A stretch of DNA of 39,444 nt from an uncultured Prevotellaceae bacterium (lineage in GTDB: Bacteria > Bacteroidota > Bacteroidia > Bacteroidales > Bacteroidaceae), in assembly GCA_900316985.1 (NCBI GenBank), contig ONFE01000046.1, forward strand, positions 1 to 39,444. Reading direction: 5' to 3'. Position numbers and translations under genes: made by a program. Shown in pieces: positions 29,195 through 37,954 of the stretch. The notes under the pieces were generated by a model. It saw only the letters and a list, made by a program, of their open reading frames with translations. It did not search any database and was not told the DNA's origin. The number at the start of each line of letters is the position of its first letter. The first letter of the stretch is position 1.

Positions 29195-30100
29195 ATGGCA
29201 GACAAGATACATTTCACAAAGATGCAGGGAGCAGGCAACGACTATATCTACGTTGACACCTCTTTATATACGGTCTCTGATCCCGTGAAGGCCGCCATCG
29301 AATGGAGCGACCGCCACAAGGGCATCGGGGCCGACGGCCTGGTGCTGATAGGGCGTTCGGAAATACCCGAGGCCGACTATACCATGCGCATCTTCAACGC
29401 CGACGGTTCGGAGGCCAGGATGTGCGGCAACGCATCGAGATGTATTGGAAAGTACCTGTATGAGAAAAGCCAGGATCTACAAGCCCTACAGACCCACCCC
29501 AGCCCTCCCTATGAGGGAGGGAGCAATTACCACGAAATCAGCATACGGCTGCTTACGCTTTCGGGGGTGAAGACACTCATCCTGAAGATTGTTGACGGGA
29601 AGGTCGAAATAGTTACGGTAGATATGGGCGAACCAGCCTTTGAAGACGAAACCCTTTTCAATTCCGCTAAAGAAAAAAGTCTAACAACTTCCCTCCCTTC
29701 GGGAGGGATTGAGGGTGGGTTTTTTGTCTCTATGGGCAATCCCCACTACGTAATCTTCGTGGACGACATTCAGGCCGTGGATGTGGCCGAAGAAGGGAGA
29801 CGGTTGGAGTTTCACGAGGCATTCCCCGAACGCTGCAATATCGAATTCGCCCAGGTGACAGCCCCTAATATAATAAGAACGCGCGTGTGGGAAAGAGGCA
29901 GCGGTATCACAATGGCCTGCGGAACGGGAGCCTGTGCTACAGCAGTGGCTGCCGCAAGGACCGGACGCTGCGACCGTAAGAGTTCCATCCTGATGGACGG
30001 AGGACAGTTGGACATTGAATGGCGCGCTGACAACCACGTGCTTCTCTCCGGCCCTGCGGAATTCGTGTTTGAAGGGGAAATATACGAAAGTGAAGAGTGA
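29195..30100 (+). CDS. dapF: Diaminopimelate epimerase (with two repeat-derived inserts)
   Basis: The 301-residue enzyme interconverts LL- and meso-diaminopimelate for lysine and peptidoglycan. The two catalytic cysteines sit in MCGNASRC and [37 protein letters not shown] and [13 protein letters not shown] are family segments. E. coli DapF has about 274 residues; the surplus is largely two in-frame inserts encoded by GGGAGGG palindromes: residues about 99-110 (HPSPPYEGG) and 166-175 (LPSGGIEGG). Both lie in loops between family segments, so activity is plausible. dapL follows after 41 bases. Confidence 0.93.
   Translation: MADKIHFTKMQGAGNDYIYVDTSLYTVSDPVKAAIEWSDRHKGIGADGLVLIGRSEIPEADYTMRIFNADGSEARMCGNASRCIGKYLYEKSQDLQALQTHPSPPYEGGSNYHEISIRLLTLSGVKTLILKIVDGKVEIVTVDMGEPAFEDETLFNSAKEKSLTTSLPSGGIEGGFFVSMGNPHYVIFVDDIQAVDVAEEGRRLEFHEAFPERCNIEFAQVTAPNIIRTRVWERGSGITMACGTGACATAVAAARTGRCDRKSSILMDGGQLDIEWRADNHVLLSGPAEFVFEGEIYESEE
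29491..29521. repeat. Translated palindromic repeat element 1 in dapF
   Basis: CCCACCCCAG is followed by the hairpin CCCTCCCT-ATG-AGGGAGGG (29503-29521). It is in frame and encodes HPSPPYEGG. It is an inverted copy of element 2. Confidence 0.8.
29691..29719. repeat. Translated palindromic repeat element 2 in dapF
   Basis: The hairpin CCCTCCC-TTC-GGGAGGG (29691-29707) is followed by ATTGAGGGTGGG. Read in reverse it aligns with element 1. It encodes LPSGGIEGG just before the SMGNPH segment. Confidence 0.8.
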
Positions 30101-30141
30101 AGAAACTTGAAACAGCAAACTTAAAACAACAATAGAAAGTT

Positions 30142-31476
30142 ATGGCACTGATCAACGAACATTTCCAGAAGCTCTCGAAGAACTATCTCTTCGCGGACAT
30201 TGCCAAGAAGGTGAATGCCTACAAGGCGACGCACCCGAAAGCCACGGTCATCAGCCTTGGCATCGGCGACGTCACGCAGCCGCTGGCACCCGCCGTTATC
30301 GAGGCGATGCACAAAGCCGTCGACGATATGGCTACGAAGGAGGGTTTCCACGGCTACGGCCCCGAGCAGGGATACCTCTGGCTGCGGGAGGCCATCGTGA
30401 AAAACGACTTCCTGCCCCGCGGCGTACGTATTGATCCTTCGGAGGTATTTGTCAACGACGGAGCCAAGAGTGATACGGGAAACATCGGCGAACTGGTGCG
30501 CTGGGACAACTCCATGGCCGTTACCGACCCTATCTATCCGGTCTATATCGACTCCAACGTGATGAACGGACGGGCGGGCACGATTAATGAACGGGGAGAA
30601 TGGAGCAACGTGACCTATATGCCTTGCAACGAGGAGAATCAGTTTATCCCGCAGATTCCCGACCACCGCGTGGACATGATCTACCTGTGCTATCCCAACA
30701 ACCCCACGGGAATGGTCATCACAAAAGAGGAACTGCGCAAGTGGGTGAACTTCGCCTTGAAGAACGATGCTATCATCTTCTACGATGCCGCCTATCAGGC
30801 CTACATCCAGGACGACAGCATTCCCCACTCCATCTACGAGATAAAGGGCGCGCGCAAATGTGCCATCGAGTTTCACAGCTACTCCAAGACAGCCGGTTTC
30901 ACGGGTGTCCGCTGCGGTTACACCATCGTTCCCAAAGACCTCACGGCCATCACGCTGGACGGTTCGGAACGTATTCCACTGAATCCGCTATGGGACCGCC
31001 GTCAATGCACGAAATTCAACGGCACCAGCTACATCTCTCAAAGGGCTGCCGAGGCCATCTACACCCCCGAAGGCAAGCAGCAGATCAAGGAGACCATCGA
31101 CTACTACATGGGCAACGCCCGGTTGATGCACGAGACACTCACCCGGCTCGGCATGCGGGTCTATGGCGGAGTCAACGCCCCCTACCTTTGGGTAAAGACA
31201 CCCGGCAATACCCCTTCGTGGAAGTTTTTCGAAGAAATGCTCTACGGGGCACAGGTGGTCTGCACGCCCGGCGTACTGCGAGGCAGCACTCCACCGTATT
31301 TCACGCTGGATGCAGGGAGGATAGGGGGCCCCAAGAGGCCTGGATTCAGGATTCAAGATTCAGGTCTCAAGATTAAGTTCCCAGGTTATTCTTCGACAAA
31401 ATGTAAGATAATTCAAAAAAAAGCTGTACCTTTGCAGCGCAAACTTAAACAAAGGTATCATAAAAAGATTGTTTAA
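30142..31476 (+). CDS. dapL: LL-diaminopimelate aminotransferase, C-terminus aberrant
   Basis: This fold-type I PLP enzyme converts tetrahydrodipicolinate directly to LL-diaminopimelate. The PLP Lys is K249 in SYSKTAGFTGVRCGY; YPNNPTGMV and FYDAAYQAY are family segments. The match is good to CTPG (residues 374-377). After that the conserved GFGxxGEGxxR segment with its substrate-carboxylate Arg is not seen; the frame reads VLRGSTPPYFTLDAGRIG. The next 12 codons come from a GATTCA-type repeat (31342-31377), and the ORF then runs to 444 residues against a usual ~410. Either the 3' end is damaged, or base-calling errors lie between 31265 and 31340. It may be inactive. Confidence 0.85.
   Translation: MALINEHFQKLSKNYLFADIAKKVNAYKATHPKATVISLGIGDVTQPLAPAVIEAMHKAVDDMATKEGFHGYGPEQGYLWLREAIVKNDFLPRGVRIDPSEVFVNDGAKSDTGNIGELVRWDNSMAVTDPIYPVYIDSNVMNGRAGTINERGEWSNVTYMPCNEENQFIPQIPDHRVDMIYLCYPNNPTGMVITKEELRKWVNFALKNDAIIFYDAAYQAYIQDDSIPHSIYEIKGARKCAIEFHSYSKTAGFTGVRCGYTIVPKDLTAITLDGSERIPLNPLWDRRQCTKFNGTSYISQRAAEAIYTPEGKQQIKETIDYYMGNARLMHETLTRLGMRVYGGVNAPYLWVKTPGNTPSWKFFEEMLYGAQVVCTPGVLRGSTPPYFTLDAGRIGGPKRPGFRIQDSGLKIKFPGYSSTKCKIIQKKAVPLQRKLKQRYHKKIV
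31342..31377. repeat. GATTCAGG/GATTCAAG-type repeat at the 3' end of dapL
   Basis: The sequence contains GGATTCAGGATTCAAGATT and CTCAAGATTAAG. A related AGATTCAGGATTAAGG is found in the dsbD linker at 675-690. It is read in frame as the dapL tail. Confidence 0.6.
31427..31434 (+). promoter_or_regulatory. -7 promoter element of glnN inside the dapL ORF
   Basis: TACCTTTG followed by CA lies 54 bases before the glnN ATG, within the extended dapL frame. The -33 element is unclear. A half-like operator copy (TCGACAAAATGTAAG, 31393-31407) lies just upstream. Confidence 0.6.
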
Positions 31477-31487
31477 TATTAAATGTT

Positions 31488-33683
31488 ATGACAATGGCAA
31501 ACTTAAGATTCCAGGTTGTTGAGGAGGCTTTCTCCAAGAAACCACTCGAAGTGATTGCGCCTTTGGAGCGCCCGTCAGAGTACTACGGGAAGTATGTGTT
31601 CACCCGTGACAAGATGTACAAGTACCTGCAGAAGGATGTATATGAGAAACTCGTTGACGTTATCGATAATGGTGCTGTCCTTGACCGCAGCATTGCAGAT
31701 GCCGTGGCAAAAGGCATGAAGCAATGGGCCGACGAAAACGGCGTGACTCACTACACACACTGGTTCCAGCCATTGACGGAGGGAACGGCCGAGAAACACG
31801 ACGCCTTTATCGAGCACGACGGCAAGGGCGGCATGATTGAGGAGTTCAGCGGAAAACTACTGATGCAGCAGGAGCCCGATGCCTCCAGTTTCCCCAGCGG
31901 CGGTATCCGCGCCACTTTCGAGGCTCGCGGCTATTCCGCCTGGGACCCCACCTCACCGGTATTTATCATCGACGACACACTTTGTATCCCCACCATCTTC
32001 ATCTCGTATACGGGTGAAGCCCTCGACTACAAGGCTCCGCTGAAGCGCGCACTCCGTGCCGTTGACGAGGCAGCCAGTGCCGTGGCCCGCTATTTCGACC
32101 CCAACGTGAAGAAAGTGACCAGCAACCTGGGATGGGAACAGGAGTATTTCCTCGTGGACGAAGGACTCTATTCGGCACGTCCTGACCTGATGCTCACCGG
32201 CCGTACGCTGATGGGACACGATTCGGCCAAGAACCAGCAGATGGACGACCACTACTTCGGCACTATCCCCGACCGTGTACAGGCCTTTATGAAAGACCTT
32301 GAGATACAGGCCCTGCAGCTGGCCATCCCCTGTAAGACCCGCCATAACGAGGTGGCACCCAACCAGTTTGAGGTAGCTCCTATCTTCGAAGACACCAATC
32401 TGGCCGTGGACCACAACATGCTGCTGATGTCGCTGATGAAGAAGGTGGCCCGCAAGCACGGTTTCCGCGTGCTGCTCCACGAGAAGCCTTTCGACGGCAT
32501 CAACGGATCGGGTAAGCATAACAACTGGAGTCTCTCTACCGATACCGGTATCCTGCTCCATGCTCCCGGAAAGAATGCCGAGCAGAACCTCCGCTTCGTC
32601 ACCTTCGTGGTGGAAACCCTGATGGGTGTCTATAAGCACAATGGTCTGTTGAAAGCATCTATCATGAGTGCCACCAATGCCCATCGTCTGGGTGCCAACG
32701 AGGCTCCTCCTGCTATTATCTCCAGTTTCCTTGGCAAGCAGGTCAGCGAACTGCTGGAGCATATCGAGAAGGCCGACAAGGAAGACCTGTTCACAATGGC
32801 CGGCAAACAGGGCATGAAACTCGATATTCCCGAGATTCCCGAACTGCTTATCGACAATACCGACCGCAACCGCACCTCACCCTTCGCCTTCACCGGTAAC
32901 CGCTTTGAGTTCCGTGCCGTAGGTAGCGAGGCCAACTGCGCTAGTGCGATGATTGCCCTGAATGCAGCCGTGGCAGAAGCCCTGATGAACTTCAAGAACC
33001 GCGTAGATGCACTGATTGCCAAAGGTCAGGATCAGACCAGCGCCATCATCGACATCATCCGCGAGGACATCAAGGAGTGTGCACCTATCCATTTCGACGG
33101 CAACGGCTACAGCGACGAATGGGTAGAGGAAGCCACCCGCCGCGGACTCGACGTAGAGAAGTCATGCCCCGTCATATTCGACCGCTACCTCGATCCCGAG
33201 AGCGTCCAGATGTTCGAGAGTCTCAACATCATGAACCGCAAGGAACTGGAGGCCCGCAACGAAGTGAAATGGGAGACCTACACGAAGAAAATCCAGATTG
33301 AGGCCCGTGTGCTCGGCGACCTTTCGATGAACCACATCATCCCGGTGGCCACCCATTACCAGACCCGTCTGGCCAAGAACGTTGCTGCCATGATCGAAGT
33401 GTACGGCACCGAGGAGGGCAAGGCACTCTGCACCCGCAACATCAAGATCATCAAGGAGATTGCTGACCGCACGCAGACCATCGAGACCATGGTGGAGGAA
33501 CTGGTGAATGCCCGTAAGGTGGCCAACAAGATTACCTCCGAGCGCGAAAAGGCCATCGCCTATCACGACACTGTGGAACCCAAGATGGACAAGATACGCT
33601 ATCACATCGACAAACTCGAACTGACAGTAGCCGACGAGCTCTGGACATTGCCCAAGTATCGCGAACTGCTGTTCATCCGATAG
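31488..33683 (+). CDS. glnN: Glutamine synthetase type III
   Basis: The 731-residue enzyme makes glutamine from glutamate, ammonia and ATP, forming the glutamine side of the GS-GOGAT cycle with GltBD. GSIII marks include SFPSGGIRATFEARGYSAWD, GWEQEYFLVD, the KTRHNEVAPNQFEVAPIFE block and NGSGKHNNWSL. The start is taken at 31488; the ATG at 31494 (MANLRFQVVEEAF) is equally possible. It is followed by a strong terminator at 33733-33770. Confidence 0.96.
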   Translation: MTMANLRFQVVEEAFSKKPLEVIAPLERPSEYYGKYVFTRDKMYKYLQKDVYEKLVDVIDNGAVLDRSIADAVAKGMKQWADENGVTHYTHWFQPLTEGTAEKHDAFIEHDGKGGMIEEFSGKLLMQQEPDASSFPSGGIRATFEARGYSAWDPTSPVFIIDDTLCIPTIFISYTGEALDYKAPLKRALRAVDEAASAVARYFDPNVKKVTSNLGWEQEYFLVDEGLYSARPDLMLTGRTLMGHDSAKNQQMDDHYFGTIPDRVQAFMKDLEIQALQLAIPCKTRHNEVAPNQFEVAPIFEDTNLAVDHNMLLMSLMKKVARKHGFRVLLHEKPFDGINGSGKHNNWSLSTDTGILLHAPGKNAEQNLRFVTFVVETLMGVYKHNGLLKASIMSATNAHRLGANEAPPAIISSFLGKQVSELLEHIEKADKEDLFTMAGKQGMKLDIPEIPELLIDNTDRNRTSPFAFTGNRFEFRAVGSEANCASAMIALNAAVAEALMNFKNRVDALIAKGQDQTSAIIDIIREDIKECAPIHFDGNGYSDEWVEEATRRGLDVEKSCPVIFDRYLDPESVQMFESLNIMNRKELEARNEVKWETYTKKIQIEARVLGDLSMNHIIPVATHYQTRLAKNVAAMIEVYGTEEGKALCTRNIKIIKEIADRTQTIETMVEELVNARKVANKITSEREKAIAYHDTVEPKMDKIRYHIDKLELTVADELWTLPKYRELLFIR

Positions 33684-33732
33684 ACACCGTTTTTAAACAA
33701 TCCATTTCTTTTATTGGTTGTTTAAGTTTGCA

Positions 33733-33770
33733 GCGGAGGGATTCCCGGGAGGAAATCCCTCCGCATTTTT
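33733..33770 (+). terminator. Rho-independent terminator after glnN
   Basis: GCGGAGGGATT (33733-33743) pairs with AATCCCTCCGC (33754-33764) and is followed by ATTTTT. A weaker hairpin, AAACAATCC / GGTTGTTT, precedes it (33697-33725). Confidence 0.9.
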
Positions 33771-33823
33771 ATGATGCCAACACAAAGAAACAATTATTAT
33801 ATGTTAAAATATAAATTACCCTA

Positions 33824-33852
33824 TTGTTTTTTGGAAAATAATTGTATCTTTG
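33824..33852 (+). promoter_or_regulatory. Promoter of nrdD
   Basis: TTG at 33824-33826, 18 bases, TATCTTTG at 33845-33852. It gives a leader of about 110 bases before the nrdD ATG. Confidence 0.7.
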
Positions 33853-33859
33853 CACTCGC

Positions 33860-33917
33860 AAAAGTTTTCCAAAACGGACAACTTTTCAAAACCGAAAATC
33901 AAAAAAGTTTTCCAAAA
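33860..33917. repeat. Direct repeats in the nrdD leader
   Basis: AAAAGTTTTCCAAAA occurs twice (33860-33874 and 33903-33917), 43 bases apart, with a related CTTTTCAAAA between. The copies lie in the predicted 5' leader and could bind a regulator. Confidence 0.6.
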
Positions 33918-33967
33918 AGTGAAACTTCTAACCGCAATCGGACTAAATTAATAAAGTAAAATACATA

Positions 33968-36091
33968 ATGGACAACAAACTTTTCAGCATCACCAAGCGA
34001 GACGGTGAGAAGGTACGTTTCTCGCTTGACAAAATCATGAACGCCATCATCAAGGCTTTCAATTCAGTAGAGGAACCCGTTGATTTGTCGGTACTTAGCA
34101 AAGTATTGGCCCATCTCGACATCCACGAAGGTATCAAGGTGGAAGACATCCAGAACCAGGTAGAGGAAGCCCTCATGAAGGAAGGTTTCTACCAGGTGGC
34201 CAAGTCGTTTATGCTGTATCGCCAGCGTCACACCGAAGACCGCGAGACCATGGAGAAGTTGAACTTTTTGGTTGACTATTGCCAAGCAGCCAACGCCGCT
34301 TCCGGTTCCAAGTATGATGCCAATGCCAATGTTGAACACAAGAACATCGCCACGCTGATAGGCGAACTGCCCAAGGCCAGTTTCATCCGTTTGAACCGTC
34401 GTTTGCTGACCGACCGTATCAAGAAGATGTACGGCAAAGACCTTGCTGACAAGTATATTGATTTGTTGACCCACCACTTTATATATAAGAATGACGAAAC
34501 CTCGCTGGCCAACTATTGTGCCTCTATCACGATGTACCCCTGGCTCATCGGTGGCACTGCTTCCATTGGCGGCAACTCTACGGCTCCCACCAACTTGAAG
34601 TCGTTCTGCGGCGGCTTTGCCAATATGGTGTTCATGGTCAGTTCGATGCTGAGCGGTGCCTGCGCCACGCCGGAATTCCTGATGTACATGAACTATTTCA
34701 TCGGGATGGAGTATGGCAAGGACTACTGGAAAGAGCCCGACAAGGTGGTTGACCTCTCGCTGAAGCAGCGCACGATTGACAAGATTATCACCGACTGCTT
34801 TGAGCAGATTGTCTATACGCTGAACCAGCCCACGGGTGCCCGTAACTATCAGGCTGTGTTCTGGAATGTGGCCTATTACGATAAGTATTACTTCGATGCC
34901 ATGTTCGGTGAGTTCTATTTCCCCGACGGTTCCAAGCCCGACTGGCCCGGACTCTCCTGGCTGCAGAAGCGTTTCATGAAGTGGTTCAATCAGGAGCGCA
35001 CGAAGGCCGTGCTCACATTCCCCGTGGAAACGATGTCGCTGCTCACCAAGGACGGTGACTGCATGGACAAGGAATGGGGCGACTTCACCGCCGAGATGTA
35101 CAGTGAGGGTCACTCTTTCTTCACCTACATGAGTGACAATGCTGACTCGCTGGCCAGCTGCTGCCGTCTGCGCAATGAGATTCAGGACAACGGTTTCAGC
35201 TACACCCTCGGTGCCGGTGGTGTGTCCACAGGTTCAAAGAGTGTGCTCACCATCAACCTGAACCGCTGCATCCAGTATGCCGTGAACCACAAGATGGTCT
35301 ATACGGAGTATCTCAGCGAAGTCATCGACCTTTGTCACAAGGTGCAGCTCGCCTACAACGAGAACCTGAAGGAACTGCAGAAATCGGGCATGCTGCCCCT
35401 GTTCGACGCCGGTTACATCAACATCGGCCGCCAGTATCTCACCATCGGCGTGAACGGTCTGGTGGAGGCTGCCGAGTTCCTGGGCATCCAGATCAACGAT
35501 AATCCCGACTATCTGCGCTATGTTCAGACCGTGCTGGGACTCGTGGAGAAGTACAACAAGCAGTACCGCACGAAAGACGTACTCTTCAACTGCGAGATGA
35601 TTCCTGCCGAGAATGTGGGCGTGAAGCATGCCAAGTGGGACCGCGAGGACGGTTATTTCGTGCCGCGCGACTGCTACAACTCCTACTTCTATATCGTAGA
35701 GGACGATTCGCTGAACATCATCGACAAGTTCAAGCTCCATGGTGCTCCCTACATTGAGCACCTCACCGGTGGCTCCGCCCTGCACATGAACCTTGAGGAG
35801 CATCTCTCGAAGCAGCAGTACCGCAACCTGCTGAAAGTGGCTGCCAAGGAAGGATGCAACTACTTCACGTTCAACATCCCCAACACTATCTGCAACGACT
35901 GCGGACATATCGACAAGCGTTACCTGAAGGAATGCCCCCATTGCCACAGCCGCAATGTGGACTACATGACCCGCATCATCGGTTACCTGAAGCGTGTCAG
36001 CAACTTCAGTGAGGCCCGTCAGCAGGAAGCCGGCCGCCGTTTCTACTACGAGGCTGCCCCCAAGGAACTGGTGGAAGAACTTACCCTCTAA
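33968..36091 (+). CDS. nrdD: Anaerobic ribonucleoside-triphosphate reductase
   Basis: The 707-residue class III reductase makes deoxynucleotides without oxygen, using a glycyl radical. An N-terminal ATP-cone (ITKRDGEKVRFSLDKIMNAI) controls activity. The C-terminal zinc site reads CNDCG and CPHC, and the radical Gly lies in the RIIGYL segment close to the end. It fits an anaerobic gut or oral organism. nrdG starts 6 bases after its stop. Confidence 0.95.
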   Translation: MDNKLFSITKRDGEKVRFSLDKIMNAIIKAFNSVEEPVDLSVLSKVLAHLDIHEGIKVEDIQNQVEEALMKEGFYQVAKSFMLYRQRHTEDRETMEKLNFLVDYCQAANAASGSKYDANANVEHKNIATLIGELPKASFIRLNRRLLTDRIKKMYGKDLADKYIDLLTHHFIYKNDETSLANYCASITMYPWLIGGTASIGGNSTAPTNLKSFCGGFANMVFMVSSMLSGACATPEFLMYMNYFIGMEYGKDYWKEPDKVVDLSLKQRTIDKIITDCFEQIVYTLNQPTGARNYQAVFWNVAYYDKYYFDAMFGEFYFPDGSKPDWPGLSWLQKRFMKWFNQERTKAVLTFPVETMSLLTKDGDCMDKEWGDFTAEMYSEGHSFFTYMSDNADSLASCCRLRNEIQDNGFSYTLGAGGVSTGSKSVLTINLNRCIQYAVNHKMVYTEYLSEVIDLCHKVQLAYNENLKELQKSGMLPLFDAGYINIGRQYLTIGVNGLVEAAEFLGIQINDNPDYLRYVQTVLGLVEKYNKQYRTKDVLFNCEMIPAENVGVKHAKWDREDGYFVPRDCYNSYFYIVEDDSLNIIDKFKLHGAPYIEHLTGGSALHMNLEEHLSKQQYRNLLKVAAKEGCNYFTFNIPNTICNDCGHIDKRYLKECPHCHSRNVDYMTRIIGYLKRVSNFSEARQQEAGRRFYYEAAPKELVEELTL

Positions 36092-36097
36092 TACTAT

Positions 36098-36565
36098 ATG
36101 CTGAAATACGTAAACACTGGCGTGGTCTTTCAGGAAATCCCTGACGAGACCACGCTTACCATCAATATCTCCAACTGCCCGAACCACTGCCCGGGATGCC
36201 ATAGCAAATATCTTTGGGCTGACATCGGAAATCCGCTCAATGAGGAATCGCTCGGCAGGATGATCAACGAGTTCGGCAGCGACATCACCTGCATCTGCTT
36301 CATGGGCGGCGACAACGACCCGGAGGAAGTGGAACGGCTGGCCGTATGGCTACACGGTCAACACCCGTCGTACAAGGTGGGATGGTACAGTGGTAAGCAG
36401 TATTTCCCGCATTTTCTCAATAAGGACAATTTCGATTACTTCAAGCTCGGTCCCTATTTGGCCCATCTGGGTTGCCTGAAAGACAAGACCACCAACCAAC
36501 GACTCTACAAGAAGACCGCGCCCGGTGTATTTGAAGATATCACAAGCCGTTTTTGGAAAAAATAA
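36098..36565 (+). CDS. nrdG: Anaerobic ribonucleotide reductase activating protein
   Basis: The 155-residue radical-SAM activase has the CX3CX2C cluster motif in NCPNHCPGCHSKYLW and the CICFMGGDND segment. It generates the glycyl radical on NrdD. The length is normal for the family. Confidence 0.95.
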   Translation: MLKYVNTGVVFQEIPDETTLTINISNCPNHCPGCHSKYLWADIGNPLNEESLGRMINEFGSDITCICFMGGDNDPEEVERLAVWLHGQHPSYKVGWYSGKQYFPHFLNKDNFDYFKLGPYLAHLGCLKDKTTNQRLYKKTAPGVFEDITSRFWKK

Positions 36566-36576
36566 AAAACAAACTC

Positions 36577-37758
36577 ATGAAAAAACTACTCGTATCCCTG
36601 CTGTGGATAGCAGTCACAGCCTCCGCACAAACATTCGACGTGAACATCACCCAAGAACAGATGTTCCAAGTAAAGGTTCCCGATGGAAATTACCGCGTCA
36701 CGATGACGCTCGGTTCCAAGAAAAAAGCCGGAGAGACCACCGTCCTTTCGGAAAACCGCCGACTGATGGTGGAAAACGTGGTCACGAAGAAACGCCAGAC
36801 ACAGACGGTTAGTTTCCTGGTAAACAAGCGTACACCTTATTATATATATAATGACAAGAATGGGGAACATAAGGACCGGGTGAGAGTCAAGGAACGCGAG
36901 AAGGACTATAACACCTGGAACGACTCGCTCGACCTGTTTATCACGGGTGCCTCCCCTGCTGTCAGCCGCATCGTGATTGAGCCCGCTCCTGAAGTGAACA
37001 CCCTTTACCTCTGTGGAAACTCCACGGTGACCGACCAGCCTTATGACCCGTATGCCTCCTGGGGGCAGATGATTCCCCGTTGGTTCGGCGACAGCATGGC
37101 GGTCAGCAACCACGCTGAAAGCGGTCTTACCGCACGTACCTTCATTGCCAGCAACCGTCTGAACCAGATCTGTTCCACATTGAAGAAAGGCGACTATGTC
37201 ATCTGCGAGTTCGGCCACAATGACGAGAAGGAGCATCAGCCCGGCGACGGGGCCTGGTATCACTACATCTACAACCTGAAGGTTTTCGTAGACCGCGTGC
37301 GGGACAAAGGGGCTACCATCATTTTCTGCACACCAACCAGCCGCCGTTTCTTCAACGATGACCAGAAAACGCTGAAGAACACCCATGGCGATTTCCCCGC
37401 AGCCATGCTGAGCGTGGCCGAACGCGAGCAGGTGCCGGTCATTGATCTGAACAGTATGACCAAGACTTTCTTCGAGGCACTGGGCTTCGAGGACAGCAAA
37501 CGTTCGTTGGTACACTACGCGGCCAACACCTTCCCCGACCAGACCAAAGACCTGGCGGACAACACCCACTTTAATCCCTACGGAGCCTATGAGGTGGCCA
37601 AGATGGTGGTGCAGGGATTCTACGACATGCAACTGCCCATCACCCGCTACCTGCGCACAGACTGGAAGCCCTTCAATGCAGCAATGCCTGATTCCTGGCA
37701 GGACTTCAAATGGACCTTCACAAGACGCGCCGACGCTACAAAACCCGACGGCAACTAA
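36577..37758 (+). CDS. Rhamnogalacturonan acetylesterase-like SGNH hydrolase
   Basis: The ATG at 36577 gives a clean signal peptide (MKKLLVSLLWIAVTASAQ). An N-terminal beta-sandwich-like region (about 20-145) precedes an SGNH esterase domain: block I LCGNSTVTDQ (GNS rather than GDS, which I recall from other bacterial CE12 proteins), ASWGQMIPRWF, block III GHND and block V DNTHFNPYGA with the catalytic Asp-His. The family removes acetyl groups from pectic rhamnogalacturonan, probably in the periplasm here. It begins 11 bases after nrdG, an unusual neighbour. A terminator follows at 37790-37832. Confidence 0.88.
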   Translation: MKKLLVSLLWIAVTASAQTFDVNITQEQMFQVKVPDGNYRVTMTLGSKKKAGETTVLSENRRLMVENVVTKKRQTQTVSFLVNKRTPYYIYNDKNGEHKDRVRVKEREKDYNTWNDSLDLFITGASPAVSRIVIEPAPEVNTLYLCGNSTVTDQPYDPYASWGQMIPRWFGDSMAVSNHAESGLTARTFIASNRLNQICSTLKKGDYVICEFGHNDEKEHQPGDGAWYHYIYNLKVFVDRVRDKGATIIFCTPTSRRFFNDDQKTLKNTHGDFPAAMLSVAEREQVPVIDLNSMTKTFFEALGFEDSKRSLVHYAANTFPDQTKDLADNTHFNPYGAYEVAKMVVQGFYDMQLPITRYLRTDWKPFNAAMPDSWQDFKWTFTRRADATKPDGN

Positions 37759-37789
37759 ACATCAATACCAAATAATCAATTCATCAATG

Positions 37790-37832
37790 TGTGTGCAATT
37801 ACCAATTTTTTGGTATTGCACACATTCTTTTT
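37790..37832 (+). terminator. Terminator after the acetylesterase gene
   Basis: TGTGTGCAATTACCAA (37790-37805) pairs with TTGGTATTGCACACA (37810-37824) with one bulge. It is followed by TTCTTTTT. Confidence 0.8.
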
Positions 37833-37864
37833 GCCCTCAAATTTACCAATTTTTAAGTATTGCA
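37799..37864. repeat. Direct repeat upstream of the porin gene
   Basis: TTACCAATTTTT followed by GTATTGCA occurs at 37799-37820 and again at 37843-37864, 44 bases apart. The first copy is part of the terminator stem. The second supplies the -33 TTG of the porin promoter. Confidence 0.7.
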
Positions 37865-37890
37865 GGATATCTTGGAAATCCATACCTTTG
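37860..37890 (+). promoter_or_regulatory. Promoter of the porin gene
   Basis: TTG at 37860-37862, 20 bases, TACCTTTG at 37883-37890. It matches the Bacteroidota consensus, with a leader of about 60 bases. Confidence 0.8.
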
Positions 37891-37954
37891 CCACCGAATT
37901 TACAAGCCAACAGATTTCCTATAATCATCCATAAAAGAATAAATAATTACAGTA

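Noticed and set aside
30600-31376. 258-codon plus-strand ORF in another frame of dapL
   Set aside because: Low-complexity His/Arg/Gln-rich product typical of a shifted frame of dapL; its last part may reflect frame slippage in the dapL 3' end, which is reported separately.
31953-32762. 269-codon minus-strand ORF opposite glnN
   Set aside because: It lies wholly antisense to a highly conserved glnN; long antisense frames are expected from its codon pattern and the product resembles nothing known.
34064-35113. 349-codon minus-strand ORF opposite nrdD, and similar ORFs at 35234-36202 and 36586-37632
   Set aside because: They are shadows of nrdD, nrdG and the acetylesterase; none has a recognisable product or promoter.
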